A stretch of 52,090 nt of DNA from CAXBDP01 sp964598395 (GTDB lineage Bacteria > Bacteroidota > Bacteroidia > Cytophagales > Cyclobacteriaceae). Every line of letters begins with the position of its first letter. Position 1 is the stretch's first letter. Shown piece after piece: positions 8,378 through 17,211 of this stretch. The stretch spans positions 1 through 52,090 of the forward strand of contig CAZRBW010000015.1 in NCBI GenBank assembly GCA_964598395.1, in the 5' to 3' direction. Position numbers and translations under genes: made by a program. The notes under the pieces are model-generated. The model was not told where the DNA came from, searched no databases, and worked only from the letters and a program-made list of their open reading frames with translations.

Positions 8378-10963
8378 CTATTGCCTATACATTTGCTCAA
8401 AAAAAGTAATGTACTCCACCAGATCTAAATTTTGATATAGCCTTTCCAAATTTCTATTATCAATAACGAAGGTATAAAAATTACCCTTTTGCGTATTTGA
8501 TTTTATTATTTCAGTTTCCTGAATTTGCTGCCAAAGCTGAAAACCTTGCTCAAAACTTTCGAATCCTGAAAAAACCATCATCGGCAAGTTATCTCCGATA
8601 TTAATTTTATCTTCCTTCAACATAGTATCAGGAAAAATCTGCAAAGCTAGTCTAAGAACATTTTCGCTAAAAATATCAGCTTGTTGCACCATATCATTAT
8701 TGAATGATACCATCAAGTAAAATGGGCCAATTTCTCCAGTCTGATAACTATTAGCTACTTGAGCATATAATTTTTCTCGACTTGAAGAATACAAGCTATC
8801 TACTCTCATAGCCAAACCCGCCAGCTCACTTTCAGGAAAATCTCGCAGAAAGGCCGACAAACTTTCTCTAAATACAAGCTCACTTTCAGACTTGGCAATA
8901 TTCATCAATTCTAAGTAACGAATATTGTCGCTGAATTCTGATAAAGGGTAGTCTAAATAAACGCCCCTAAGAAGCGATTTTGCTTCAGCAAATTGCTCCG
9001 CCTCGTACAATAAGTAAGCCGTTTTATATACATCCTGCAGCTTTTCACTTATTGCATCCATTTCATTCAGCGATTCTGGGTTCGACAAAGCTATCGTAAA
9101 CATGTTGTTAGGATAATTTGCCTTAAGCATATTCTCAAATTCACTTGAACCGTAATTAATCTCATTTGCAATCAGAAATAAGTAATAAAGTGCTTCAGGT
9201 TCAAATTCCGAATTTGGAAAGCGGCGAATCAATTCCTGAAAAACCTCAAAAGCAAGTTGATTCTCGTCGAACTCAAGCTTTAATACCTTGCCTTTTTCAA
9301 ATAATGATTCTTTGATTTGCTCTAGAAACTCGGCTTGCTTTTCTGGCGTAGTTGGGATGCTGGCAATAAACGCTGTCTTAAAGCCAGCAACATCAAAGCC
9401 AGTATCTACTTCAAGATCTTCATCTGGCATTGTTGGGTCACTTGTTTGCTCAACTTGAGCCAATTCTTGAAAATTTGTTCTTTGTGATCTTCGCCAGTTA
9501 TCCTCAAGACGCCTATTGCCATAGATTCTTCTGAACTCCAATTGCCCTTGACTAGTAGCGCTTGTGTTATAAAAGTACCAGGCATTGGTTCCGGAGGCAG
9601 GGCCAACCCTACTTATTAGATTTTGAAATAAGTTACCTTTAGCAGCTTTTTCTTCAGCCGCTTTCAATCTAATAAGTTCATTCTCATATTCATCTTTTTT
9701 CTGTAGAGCCAATCGATCGGCAAGTCTTTCTATTTCGTCTGATGAAAGGTTTGCAAATTGGAACAGACTATCATTTGTGACAATGGTATTGTGATAGGTG
9801 TAGTGTTTAGATAAATCTTCAGCAAATTCAGCAACCTGATTATAGGTGGTATAATTTGGCGGGAGGTCGAGCATTACACTGTCGTAATAGATCTTGGCCT
9901 GCAAGTAGTCCTTGTCCTTTTCTATTAGCAAATCCCCAATTCGCATGTATGTAAGCGCACGTGCCCTAGCATTTTGAGAGTTTGCAACGGCCAAATTGTA
10001 ATTTTGGAAAGCTCGGTCATATTGCTCATTTCGTTCTTCAAAGGCACCCATTTCCATATAAATACGGCCGATAAATTCTTCATTTTTACTTTCCTTTAGC
10101 AGATTGGTATAGAATTTACGCGCTTTTTGTAAATCTGTCTCTCGACTCATTTGTGCCACTTGCTGCATAAATAAATTGGCATAGAAGCTCATTACATAAT
10201 CCTTACTCGTTTTGATTACGTCCTTATAGCTTTGGTAGGCGCCACCATCAAAGCCCAATTGCTGATATACTTGAGCAAGCAAAAAATGAATTCTTGCAAC
10301 ATCAAATTTATTTTTGCTTATGGAAGTGGCCTCAGCAAGGTTGACAACCATATTGTCTAGATCGCCTCTTTTCTGATAAAAATCAGCCTGAGAAAGGTAA
10401 AATCTCCACAAGTTATCTTCTGTCATCTCTTGTCTCTTGAGATAATCGGAAACCTCTTCGGCAAGGTCAGGCCTTTTGTCTGCCAAATACACACGGATGA
10501 GGAATATTAATGCCTGATGCTGTAAGTCTTCATCCTTACTGGAGACATTCACGAAGCGGAAAGTTTCATTGGCAAATGAATATTCACCTTTGTAAAATCG
10601 AGCCTTACCAATAATAAAATAGGCATCATCTACATATTGGCTATTGCCATGAAACTGGATGATTAATGAGGCCTTTTCAATAATGTAATCCAAATCTGCC
10701 ATCATTGGAGCTATGGTAGTGGAGTCTACATTTGGATATACTTGAAGGATTTCATCGTAATTGTAATTTTGGGAGGCTCTTATATTTTCCTCTACCTCCC
10801 GCATTTTTTCATTGGCTAGAAATAAGGCATTGAATCTCGACGTTGTATTGTGGAAGCCTTTACTCAACATGGTGTTTTTTTCGCTTGAACACGAAATCAG
10901 CACTATGCTAAATAAAATTCCTACAACAACAGATGAGATGAGATATTTAGAGTTTGTCCTCAT
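8378..10963 (-). CDS. sprE: PorW/SprE-type T9SS TPR lipoprotein
   Basis: An 861-residue lipoprotein (lipobox around LISCSSEK, Cys25) built largely of TPR-like helical repeats. The segment just after the lipid cysteine (NTMLSKGFHNTTSRFNALF) is the characteristic start of the PorW/SprE family, a component of the type IX secretion system and, in gliders, of gliding motility. The call rests on that N-terminal signature, the size and the repeats. Pairing with a class A PBP downstream fits what I recall of other Bacteroidota. Two T9SS cargo proteins are encoded 8-15 kb away. Two iterated octamers (9859, 10795) lie in the gene. Main alternative: a generic TPR lipoprotein. Confidence 0.82.
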   Translation of the reverse strand: MRTNSKYLISSVVVGILFSIVLISCSSEKNTMLSKGFHNTTSRFNALFLANEKMREVEENIRASQNYNYDEILQVYPNVDSTTIAPMMADLDYIIEKASLIIQFHGNSQYVDDAYFIIGKARFYKGEYSFANETFRFVNVSSKDEDLQHQALIFLIRVYLADKRPDLAEEVSDYLKRQEMTEDNLWRFYLSQADFYQKRGDLDNMVVNLAEATSISKNKFDVARIHFLLAQVYQQLGFDGGAYQSYKDVIKTSKDYVMSFYANLFMQQVAQMSRETDLQKARKFYTNLLKESKNEEFIGRIYMEMGAFEERNEQYDRAFQNYNLAVANSQNARARALTYMRIGDLLIEKDKDYLQAKIYYDSVMLDLPPNYTTYNQVAEFAEDLSKHYTYHNTIVTNDSLFQFANLSSDEIERLADRLALQKKDEYENELIRLKAAEEKAAKGNLFQNLISRVGPASGTNAWYFYNTSATSQGQLEFRRIYGNRRLEDNWRRSQRTNFQELAQVEQTSDPTMPDEDLEVDTGFDVAGFKTAFIASIPTTPEKQAEFLEQIKESLFEKGKVLKLEFDENQLAFEVFQELIRRFPNSEFEPEALYYLFLIANEINYGSSEFENMLKANYPNNMFTIALSNPESLNEMDAISEKLQDVYKTAYLLYEAEQFAEAKSLLRGVYLDYPLSEFSDNIRYLELMNIAKSESELVFRESLSAFLRDFPESELAGLAMRVDSLYSSSREKLYAQVANSYQTGEIGPFYLMVSFNNDMVQQADIFSENVLRLALQIFPDTMLKEDKINIGDNLPMMVFSGFESFEQGFQLWQQIQETEIIKSNTQKGNFYTFVIDNRNLERLYQNLDLVEYITFFEQMYRQ

Positions 10964-11031
10964 GGATGTTAAAACAACGCAATTTGTCTTGGATTCATGT
11001 AATGCTCAAAATATTTCTAGTTAATTATCCA

Positions 11032-11039
11032 TAAATTTG
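11032..11039 (+). promoter_or_regulatory. possible -7 element for the M23/bactofilin/atp unit
   Basis: TAAATTTG is an exact match to the Bacteroidota -7 consensus TAnnTTTG, 25 bases before the GTG start at 11065. No convincing TTG -33 box is seen at the right distance, so this is only a candidate. Confidence 0.35.
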
Positions 11040-11064
11040 TCGAATTCACTTTTAAGGAGCTAAT

Positions 11065-11934
11065 GTGAGCAGAAGAAAAACATTAACAACGTGGCTAAAA
11101 AGCAGATTTCTATTAATCGTAAGAGATGAAGATAATTTTGCTGTCAAGAAAAGTTATCGCTTTTCCAGAGCCTATTTGATTGGATTGAGTTCTTTGGTGC
11201 TTTTGGTGGTTGTACTGCTTAGTTTCCTTTTTACCGAAACGATTATTCCTGCTATAGTAGGAAAGGGTGATTCTGAAATGACTACCAACATGCGAGTGTT
11301 AGAAATTTCGGAGACAGTTGATTCATTAGCTAATCAGATAGAAGCTCGTGAAACTTATATTGCTAATCTTCGCAGGATATTTCAGGGACAAGATATTGGC
11401 ATAGATGATGAAATGATATTATCTATGTCGCCAACAATTTCTGGCTCCAATAGAGAAGTGGTAGAAAGTCCAATAAGCGAAGTGGACTCACTTTTTAGAA
11501 GAGAGATAGAAGAGTCAGATTTTGGCTTGATTTCCTTAGGTATTACCCAAATGGAAGAGTTGATGGATCTATATTTTTTCCCTCCAGTCAACGGCATAAT
11601 ATCCGCTCCTTTTGATTTAAAGTCTGACCATTTTGGTGTGGACATAGTTTCCAAGAAAAATGACCCAATAAAGTCAATTGCTGATGGCACCGTAATAATG
11701 GCTAGTTGGACTCAGGATTCAGGCTATACGATTGCCATTCAGCACAGAGGCAACCTAATTTCCATCTATAAACACAATGCCGTATTGTTGAAAAAAGTTG
11801 GTAACTTTGTTAGTGCTGGTGAAACAATTGCTATTATTGGCAATAGTGGAGAGCTTACAGATGGCCCGCACTTGCATTTAGAGATTTGGCATAATGGCAG
11901 TCCATTAGATCCCGAACAAATTATTTCATTTTAG
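11065..11934 (+). CDS. M23 family metallopeptidase, membrane anchored
   Basis: A 289-residue envelope protein. The start is GTG: the nearby ATG at 11063 is in another frame and meets a stop at once, and an AAGGAG ribosome-binding site lies eight bases upstream. One transmembrane helix (about 34-58) is followed by a short helical/coiled region and a C-terminal LytM/M23 domain (about 180-285). The domain shows HFGVDI (first His and Asp ligands) and the HLH signature in GPHLHLEIW. It probably cuts peptidoglycan crosslinks or acts as a scaffold. It is divergent from sprE and immediately upstream of a bactofilin, a pairing known from cell-shape systems in other bacteria. Confidence 0.9.
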   Translation: MSRRKTLTTWLKSRFLLIVRDEDNFAVKKSYRFSRAYLIGLSSLVLLVVVLLSFLFTETIIPAIVGKGDSEMTTNMRVLEISETVDSLANQIEARETYIANLRRIFQGQDIGIDDEMILSMSPTISGSNREVVESPISEVDSLFRREIEESDFGLISLGITQMEELMDLYFFPPVNGIISAPFDLKSDHFGVDIVSKKNDPIKSIADGTVIMASWTQDSGYTIAIQHRGNLISIYKHNAVLLKKVGNFVSAGETIAIIGNSGELTDGPHLHLEIWHNGSPLDPEQIISF

Positions 11935-11944
11935 AAAACAGCAA

Positions 11945-12385
11945 ATGTTTAATAGAAAAGAAGAATTCAAGAGAGCAGAAGAGATTAGTGTTAGTAATAA
12001 TATTATTGGCAAAGGCTCTGTAATACAGGGTGATTTGGAGACACATGGCAACGTACGCATTGAAGGCAAAATCATTGGCAATATTAAAACTAAGACTAAA
12101 GTTGCCGTTGGAACTGATGCTTGCATAGAAGGGAATATCCTTGCACAAAATGCTGAAATTGCTGGTGAGGTAAGTGGCAAAATTGAAATTTCAGAAACGC
12201 TACTCTTGAAGTCTACCTGTGTAATAAATGGTGACATCATCACTAATAAATTGATAGTGGAGCCTGGAGCCATATTTAATGGCGCATGTAAGATGGGCAT
12301 GAAAATAAAAGACATAAAGCTTGGAGAAGGCTCAAAAGAAAGTAGAACCGACAGAAAGCCCGAAGCAAGAGCCGTCAGCGCTTAG
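11945..12385 (+). CDS. bactofilin (polymer-forming cytoskeletal protein)
   Basis: A 146-residue protein whose centre (about residues 18-118) is a regular right-handed beta-helix of hydrophobic/glycine repeats (VIQGDLETHGNVRIEGKIIG and so on). This is the bactofilin fold that self-assembles into filaments. The short polar N-terminal and basic C-terminal tails fit the family. It starts 10 bases after the M23 peptidase stop, so the two are co-transcribed and likely act together in cell shape or envelope growth. Its 3' end overlaps atpZ by 65 bases in another frame. Confidence 0.92.
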   Translation: MFNRKEEFKRAEEISVSNNIIGKGSVIQGDLETHGNVRIEGKIIGNIKTKTKVAVGTDACIEGNILAQNAEIAGEVSGKIEISETLLLKSTCVINGDIITNKLIVEPGAIFNGACKMGMKIKDIKLGEGSKESRTDRKPEARAVSA

Positions 12386-12569
12386 TCAGGTTTTAAAATT
12401 TTCTGGCTTAGGCTTGCAAATGCTCGTAACCATTGGCGTTTTCATTACCATTGGTTATTTTCTTGACAAATGGTTCAACGACTCCAAAGCACTGTGGATT
12501 TTAATTTTATCCTTTGTGGGAACCGCAGCTGGCTTTTACCAATTTTACAAATCCCTACCCAAATTTTAG
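12321..12569 (+). CDS. AtpZ/AtpI-like ATP synthase accessory protein
   Basis: An 82-residue protein with a polar Lys/Glu/Pro-rich N-terminus and two transmembrane helices (about 32-50 and 56-75) containing GLGLQML and GYFLDKWF, typical of the AtpZ/AtpI family. AtpI-type proteins help assemble the c-ring or transport ions for the ATP synthase. The only possible start upstream of the helices is TTG at 12321, because an in-frame stop lies at 12315-12317. The reading frame therefore overlaps the bactofilin gene by 65 bases. The position directly before atpB supports the call. Confidence 0.82.
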   Translation: MEKAQKKVEPTESPKQEPSALSQVLKFSGLGLQMLVTIGVFITIGYFLDKWFNDSKALWILILSFVGTAAGFYQFYKSLPKF

Positions 12570-12575
12570 CTTAGC

Positions 12576-12965
12576 ATGGTTAAAAAAGCGTTGTTCAAGA
12601 TCGTTGGCTATAGTGCCCTACTAGCGTCCATTATTTTCCTATTACAAAATATTTCCTTCACCCAAAATCTAGTTCATACTGGAATTTGGACGATCTTTAT
12701 TTTTTCATTTATAGTTTCAATTCTTATAGGCATTGCTAATTCCTACTTCGTGTCTAGGAAGGATTTTGCCGAAAACCTCCCGCAAGTTTTTATTGCAAGT
12801 ACAGTGATGCGATTACTCTTGAGTATATTTTTTGTGGGCATAGTGCTCTATCTAGGTATCGAAGACCGCTTATTGTGGGTAATTAACTTTTTTATACTGT
12901 ATATTTTCTACCTGATTTTTGAAATAATTAGCCTTATGACTACCTTGCGCCCTCATTCAAGGTAG
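12576..12965 (+). CDS. small four-helix membrane protein of the atp operon
   Basis: A 129-residue protein with four predicted membrane helices (about 8-26, 35-57, 73-95, 102-122) and few charged residues. It starts seven bases after the atpZ stop and ends 14 bases before atpB. By position and topology it is probably the operon's AtpI-like subunit (ATP synthase I chain family), but it shows no motif I can recognise, so the function is inferred from context. An iterated octamer lies at 12776-12783, read as Leu-Pro-Gln. Confidence 0.75.
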   Translation: MVKKALFKIVGYSALLASIIFLLQNISFTQNLVHTGIWTIFIFSFIVSILIGIANSYFVSRKDFAENLPQVFIASTVMRLLLSIFFVGIVLYLGIEDRLLWVINFFILYIFYLIFEIISLMTTLRPHSR

Positions 12966-12979
12966 GTGACCCATAAATA

Positions 12980-14092
12980 ATGAAAAATTTTACAGTACGA
13001 GCCGTCAAGAGGCTGATCTACAGTTTTTTATTAATATCTGTTATTGCAGGCCTTCCAAGCACTGGAGTTGCCGCTATTGCTAGTGAATCCGACGGAGAAG
13101 GTGGAGGAACTGATTTTATCCTCCATCACATCAAAGATTCTTACTACTGGCACTTTTTTGATATTGGAGAGCATCCTGTTTCTCTTTCATTGCCTGTAAT
13201 TTTGTGGACAGACAATGGATTGGTAACGTTCAGCTCCTACAAATTCCACCACGATGACGAAGGTAAGGAAGTAGTAGAAGCGGGAGGGTTGAAGTTTGTG
13301 AAATATCACGAGAAAGTTTACCAAGCTGCTGATGCTCCAAATGAGAATGGCTCATTCATCGAAAAGGACGAAAAAGGTAAGATAGAAAATGCTAAGCCTT
13401 TCAGCATGTCCATTACCAAAAATGTGGCAATGCTATTCCTCACCCTTGCGGTAGTTTTATTCATCATGTTGAATGTAGCTTCAAATTACAAGAAAAATCC
13501 AAACTCAGCACCAAAAGGTATGGCTTCTGTTTTCGAGCCGATTATTATATATGTGCGTGACGAAATTGCCAAGCCGAATATTGGGCCCAAGTATAAGCGC
13601 TTCATGCCTTACCTACTTACTTTATTCTTCTTTATTTGGATAGGCAACTTACTAGGCTTATTGCCTGGAGCAGCCAACCTTACTGGAAATATTGCAATCA
13701 CCATGTGTTTGGCATTATTCACCTTCGTAGCAACTAACCTTAATGGTAATAAGGAATACTGGAAGCACATATTTGCTACACCAGGCGTTCCATTGCCCCT
13801 TTTGCCTATACTAGTTCCGGTTGAGATTATTGGTATTTTCACTAAGCCATTCTCACTTATGGTTCGTTTATTTGTGGCAATTACGGCAGGTCACATTGTT
13901 ATATTGAGTTTAATTGGTCTTGCTTTTATCTTCTCCTCTTATGCAGTGGGTATAGGCAGTACTATTATGGTAATATTTATTAATATCATTGAGTTGCTAG
14001 TAGCGACTATCCAAGCTTATGTATTTACCTTGTTTTCAAGTATGTACATTGGTGCGGCAGTAGCTGAGCATCATCATGAAGAACATCATTGA
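12980..14092 (+). CDS. atpB: F0F1 ATP synthase subunit a
   Basis: A 370-residue proton-channel subunit of F0. The N-terminus is a signal-like segment (about 10-30) followed by a long extracytoplasmic domain of roughly 110 residues rich in His, Asp and Glu, as is usual for Bacteroidota AtpB. Five or so membrane helices follow. The essential Arg is in SLMVRLFVAITAGHIV. The C-terminus is His/Glu rich (EHHHEEHH). It is second in the core operon order after the accessory genes, 38 bases before atpE. Confidence 0.96.
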   Translation: MKNFTVRAVKRLIYSFLLISVIAGLPSTGVAAIASESDGEGGGTDFILHHIKDSYYWHFFDIGEHPVSLSLPVILWTDNGLVTFSSYKFHHDDEGKEVVEAGGLKFVKYHEKVYQAADAPNENGSFIEKDEKGKIENAKPFSMSITKNVAMLFLTLAVVLFIMLNVASNYKKNPNSAPKGMASVFEPIIIYVRDEIAKPNIGPKYKRFMPYLLTLFFFIWIGNLLGLLPGAANLTGNIAITMCLALFTFVATNLNGNKEYWKHIFATPGVPLPLLPILVPVEIIGIFTKPFSLMVRLFVAITAGHIVILSLIGLAFIFSSYAVGIGSTIMVIFINIIELLVATIQAYVFTLFSSMYIGAAVAEHHHEEHH

Positions 14093-14130
14093 TTTTAAAC
14101 TGAATTTTCACTTACCTAAATTAATTTAAT

Positions 14131-14388
14131 ATGCTTATTTCAATTTTATTAACTGGCGGTTTTGCACTAATGGGTGCAGGTATTGGTGCTGGAATCGTTG
14201 CAATTGGTGCAGGATTGGGTATCGGTCGTATCGGTGGTCAAGCAATGGAAGGTATTGCACGTCAGCCTGAAGCTGCTGGTAAAATCCAGACAGCTATGTT
14301 GATTATTGCAGCTCTTATTGAGGTGGTTTCTTTGTTCGGTGTAGTAGTTTGTCTACTTATCGCAACAAACAGTAACCTAACTTTCTAA
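14131..14388 (+). CDS. atpE: F0F1 ATP synthase subunit c
   Basis: An 85-residue hairpin of two membrane helices joined by the polar loop ARQPEA, forming the rotating c-ring. The first helix is glycine rich (GAGIGAG and GAGLGIG). The ion-binding carboxylate is Glu64 in AALIEVVSLFG. The residue after the Glu is Val rather than the Ser/Thr of sodium-binding c subunits, and no Gln is seen in the first-helix site, so proton coupling is likely. A stem-loop with a T tract follows the stop codon. Confidence 0.97.
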   Translation: MLISILLTGGFALMGAGIGAGIVAIGAGLGIGRIGGQAMEGIARQPEAAGKIQTAMLIIAALIEVVSLFGVVVCLLIATNSNLTF

Positions 14389-14402
14389 TCAATTTTACAA
14401 TT

Positions 14403-14431
14403 CAACCGGGCGATGGGCCCGGTTGTTTTTT
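14403..14431 (+). terminator. terminator-like stem-loop between atpE and atpF
   Basis: A perfect nine-base-pair stem, CAACCGGGC (14403-14411) with GCCCGGTTG (14417-14425), has a five-base loop and is followed by six T at 14426-14431. Inside an operon this is best read as a partial terminator or mRNA-end stabiliser that yields more subunit c than b. Confidence 0.8.
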
Positions 14432-14457
14432 ATTTGAAGCATTAACAAGTTAATACT

Positions 14458-14952
14458 ATGGATCTTTTATTACCTGACGGTGGATTATTTATATGGCAAG
14501 CTTTAGGTTTCCTATCCTTGCTATTGATCCTAAGAAAATTCGCATGGAAGCCTATTTTGGATGCATTGAGCGAAAGAGAAGATTCTATCGACTCTGCGCT
14601 ACAGGCAGCTGAAGCAGCAAAAGTTGAAATGGCTAACCTAAAGGCAGACAATGAAAAGCTATTAGATCAAGCTCGAATCGAGCGCGACAATATCTTAAAT
14701 ACTGCTCGTGAAGTTGCACGTAAGTTCGAAGAAGAACAAATGGGTGTAGCTCAACAAAAGGCAGCTAAACTTCTAGAAAATGCTAGAGAAGCTATCAACA
14801 ACGAAAAATTAGCAGCACTTACAGACGTGAAAAATCAAGTAGCACAATTGTCTCTTGATATATCTGAGAAGTTGCTTAGAAGGAAGTTGGAAGATAAGGA
14901 TTCTCAAAAAGCATTGGTTAATGACTTTTTGAAAGATGTTAAATTGAACTAG
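14458..14952 (+). CDS. atpF: F0F1 ATP synthase subunit b
   Basis: A 164-residue peripheral-stalk subunit. It has one N-terminal membrane helix (about 8-26, LFIWQALGFLSLLLILRKF), then an uninterrupted Ala/Glu/Lys-rich helix forming the dimeric coiled coil that reaches the delta subunit. Length and pattern are typical. It lies 26 bases downstream of the atpE stem-loop and 17 bases before atpH. Confidence 0.96.
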   Translation: MDLLLPDGGLFIWQALGFLSLLLILRKFAWKPILDALSEREDSIDSALQAAEAAKVEMANLKADNEKLLDQARIERDNILNTAREVARKFEEEQMGVAQQKAAKLLENAREAINNEKLAALTDVKNQVAQLSLDISEKLLRRKLEDKDSQKALVNDFLKDVKLN

Positions 14953-14969
14953 GTAAAATTCCAAAAGGA

Positions 14970-15530
14970 ATGTCAGATTTAATCGTAGCCGCAAGATATG
15001 CCAAATCACTTTTCGATCTAAGTATCGAGAGGGATTCACTTGAAGAAGTGAGCAAAGATTTGCAAATGATAGGCTCTTTAATAAATGGAAATAGGGAATT
15101 AAAGCTTCTGCTTAAAAATCCTGTTGTACCACATTTGAAAAAATTGGACATTTTCAGAGAGCTCTTCGAAGGAAAGGTAAATGAATTAACCATGTCTCTT
15201 TTGGCCCTAACGACCAAAAAGAACAGGGAATCAGTAATTCCTTCCATGGTTACCGAATTTCATAAATTATATAATGGCCACTTGGGTATCCAAACGGCAA
15301 CTGTTACCACCACAAGCGAACTTACTGCTGAGCAAAGAAGTGAGTTTATTGAAATGGTAAAAACCATCTCCAATAAAGAATCTGTGGAGCTCATAGAGAA
15401 AATCGATGAAAGCATCATAGGAGGATTTGTATTGAGAGTGGATGATGAGCAGCTAGACGACTCGATCAATACTAAATTGAAAAGTTTGAGACAATTGTTT
15501 AGCGAGAACCCTTACGTAAAAGAATTTTAA
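14970..15530 (+). CDS. atpH: F0F1 ATP synthase subunit delta
   Basis: A 186-residue OSCP/delta subunit that links the b stalk to the top of the alpha3-beta3 head. The N-terminal helical bundle (ARYAKSLFDLSIE) and the C-terminal part with IDESIIGGFVLRVDDEQLDDSI, which includes the conserved GG-(F/L)-V segment, are both intact. Position between atpF and atpA is as expected. Confidence 0.96.
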   Translation: MSDLIVAARYAKSLFDLSIERDSLEEVSKDLQMIGSLINGNRELKLLLKNPVVPHLKKLDIFRELFEGKVNELTMSLLALTTKKNRESVIPSMVTEFHKLYNGHLGIQTATVTTTSELTAEQRSEFIEMVKTISNKESVELIEKIDESIIGGFVLRVDDEQLDDSINTKLKSLRQLFSENPYVKEF

Positions 15531-15566
15531 ACCCGTTTCACAACGAAATAATAACTGGATCATATC

Positions 15567-17144
15567 ATGGCAGAAGTTAGACCGGATGAAGTTTCAGCAA
15601 TACTAAGAGCGCAATTGGCAGGCACCAAAAGCGCTGCTGAGCTCGAAGAAGTAGGAACAGTACTTCAAATTGGTGATGGTGTCGCCCGTATTTACGGACT
15701 ATCAAATGCGCAATCAGGAGAGCTATTGGAGTTTGAGAATGGCCTTCAAGCACTTGTGCTAAACCTTGAAGAAGACAATGTAGGTGCCGTACTTTTGGGT
15801 GCCTCGGCGCATACAAAAGAAGGTGATACTGTAAAAAGAACTGGCAAAATTGCCTCGGTACAAGTTGGCGATGGTATGGTAGGCCGTGTAGTAGATACAC
15901 TTGGTCAGCCAATCGACGGTAAAGGACCGCTTACCGGTGAATTGTTCGAAATGCCACTTGAGCGTAAAGCGCCAGGTGTAATTTTCAGACAACCAGTAAA
16001 TGAGCCTTTGCAAACAGGTATCAAGTCTATCGATGCAATGATTCCAATCGGTCGTGGACAGCGTGAGTTGATTATTGGTGATCGCCAGACAGGTAAAACT
16101 GCCGTTGCGATTGATACGATCTTGAACCAAAGAGAGTTCTTCGAAAAAGGTGAACCTGTATTCTGTATATATGTAGCTATCGGTCAGAAAGCAAGTACTG
16201 TGGCACAAGTGGTGGCTGCTCTTGAAAAAGGTGGTGCCATGGATTACACTGTAATAGTTTCTGCTTCTGCTGCCGATCCTGCTCCTTTGCAGTTCTTTGC
16301 TCCATTTACTGGCGCATCTATCGGTGAGTTCTTTAGAGATACTGGCCGTCCTGCTTTGGTGGTATATGATGATTTGTCGAAACAAGCGGTGGCATACCGT
16401 GAGGTTTCATTGCTTCTGCGTCGTCCTCCAGGACGTGAAGCCTATCCAGGTGACGTGTTTTATCTTCACTCTCGCTTATTAGAGCGTGCTGCGAAGATTA
16501 TCAATAACGATGAGATTGCTGCTAACATGAATGACCTCCCGCCTTCTTTGATAGGTAAAGTAAAAGGTGGTGGTTCTCTTACAGCTCTTCCAATTATCGA
16601 AACACAAGCAGGTGACGTTTCTGCCTACATTCCTACCAACGTAATTTCGATTACAGATGGTCAGATTTTCTTGGAAACTAACTTATTCAACGCTGGTATT
16701 CGTCCTGCAATTAACGTAGGTATTTCGGTATCGCGCGTGGGTGGTTCTGCTCAGATCAAATCGATGAAAAAAGTGGCTGGTACATTGAAACTTGACCAAG
16801 CGCAATTCCGTGAATTGGAAGCATTCTCGAAATTTGGTTCTGATTTAGATGCTAGTACTAAGCGTACAATCGAGCGTGGCCGTCGTAACCAAGAGATTTT
16901 GAAGCAAGCACAATATTCACCAGTTGCTGTGGAGCAGCAGGTGGCAATTATCTATGCTTCTACCAAAGGTTTGATCGATAATGTTGCAGTAGAAAAAGTA
17001 AGAGCATTCGAAAGAGAATTTGCTTCAATACTTGAATTGCAACATAAAGATGCTTTGGAATCTTTGAGAAAAGGTAAACTTGAAGAAGCTGAAGATACAT
17101 TGAAAAAAGTGATTGCTGAACTAGCACCTCGTTATTCCAAGTAA
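15567..17144 (+). CDS. atpA: F0F1 ATP synthase subunit alpha
   Basis: A 525-residue non-catalytic nucleotide-binding subunit. The Walker A motif is GDRQTGKTA (about residues 170-178), the Walker B region is LVVYDDLSKQA, and the arginine-finger region is ISVSRVGGSAQ. It is full length. The coding sequence contains an iterated octamer at 16535-16542, read as Leu-Pro-Pro in the conserved NDLPPSLIGK stretch. The beta and epsilon genes are absent nearby, which is normal for Bacteroidota, where atpDC sits elsewhere. Confidence 0.98.
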   Translation: MAEVRPDEVSAILRAQLAGTKSAAELEEVGTVLQIGDGVARIYGLSNAQSGELLEFENGLQALVLNLEEDNVGAVLLGASAHTKEGDTVKRTGKIASVQVGDGMVGRVVDTLGQPIDGKGPLTGELFEMPLERKAPGVIFRQPVNEPLQTGIKSIDAMIPIGRGQRELIIGDRQTGKTAVAIDTILNQREFFEKGEPVFCIYVAIGQKASTVAQVVAALEKGGAMDYTVIVSASAADPAPLQFFAPFTGASIGEFFRDTGRPALVVYDDLSKQAVAYREVSLLLRRPPGREAYPGDVFYLHSRLLERAAKIINNDEIAANMNDLPPSLIGKVKGGGSLTALPIIETQAGDVSAYIPTNVISITDGQIFLETNLFNAGIRPAINVGISVSRVGGSAQIKSMKKVAGTLKLDQAQFRELEAFSKFGSDLDASTKRTIERGRRNQEILKQAQYSPVAVEQQVAIIYASTKGLIDNVAVEKVRAFEREFASILELQHKDALESLRKGKLEEAEDTLKKVIAELAPRYSK

Positions 17145-17211
17145 TATTTAAAAAAAGCGGGAGGGGGTAAATCACCTCTTCCCACATTTTATATAGCTAA
17201 GCCGAAAGCAA

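Noticed and set aside
15759..16385. 208-codon frame antisense to atpA
   Set aside because: A by-product of codon use in a conserved gene; the sense strand encodes the alpha subunit with all motifs.
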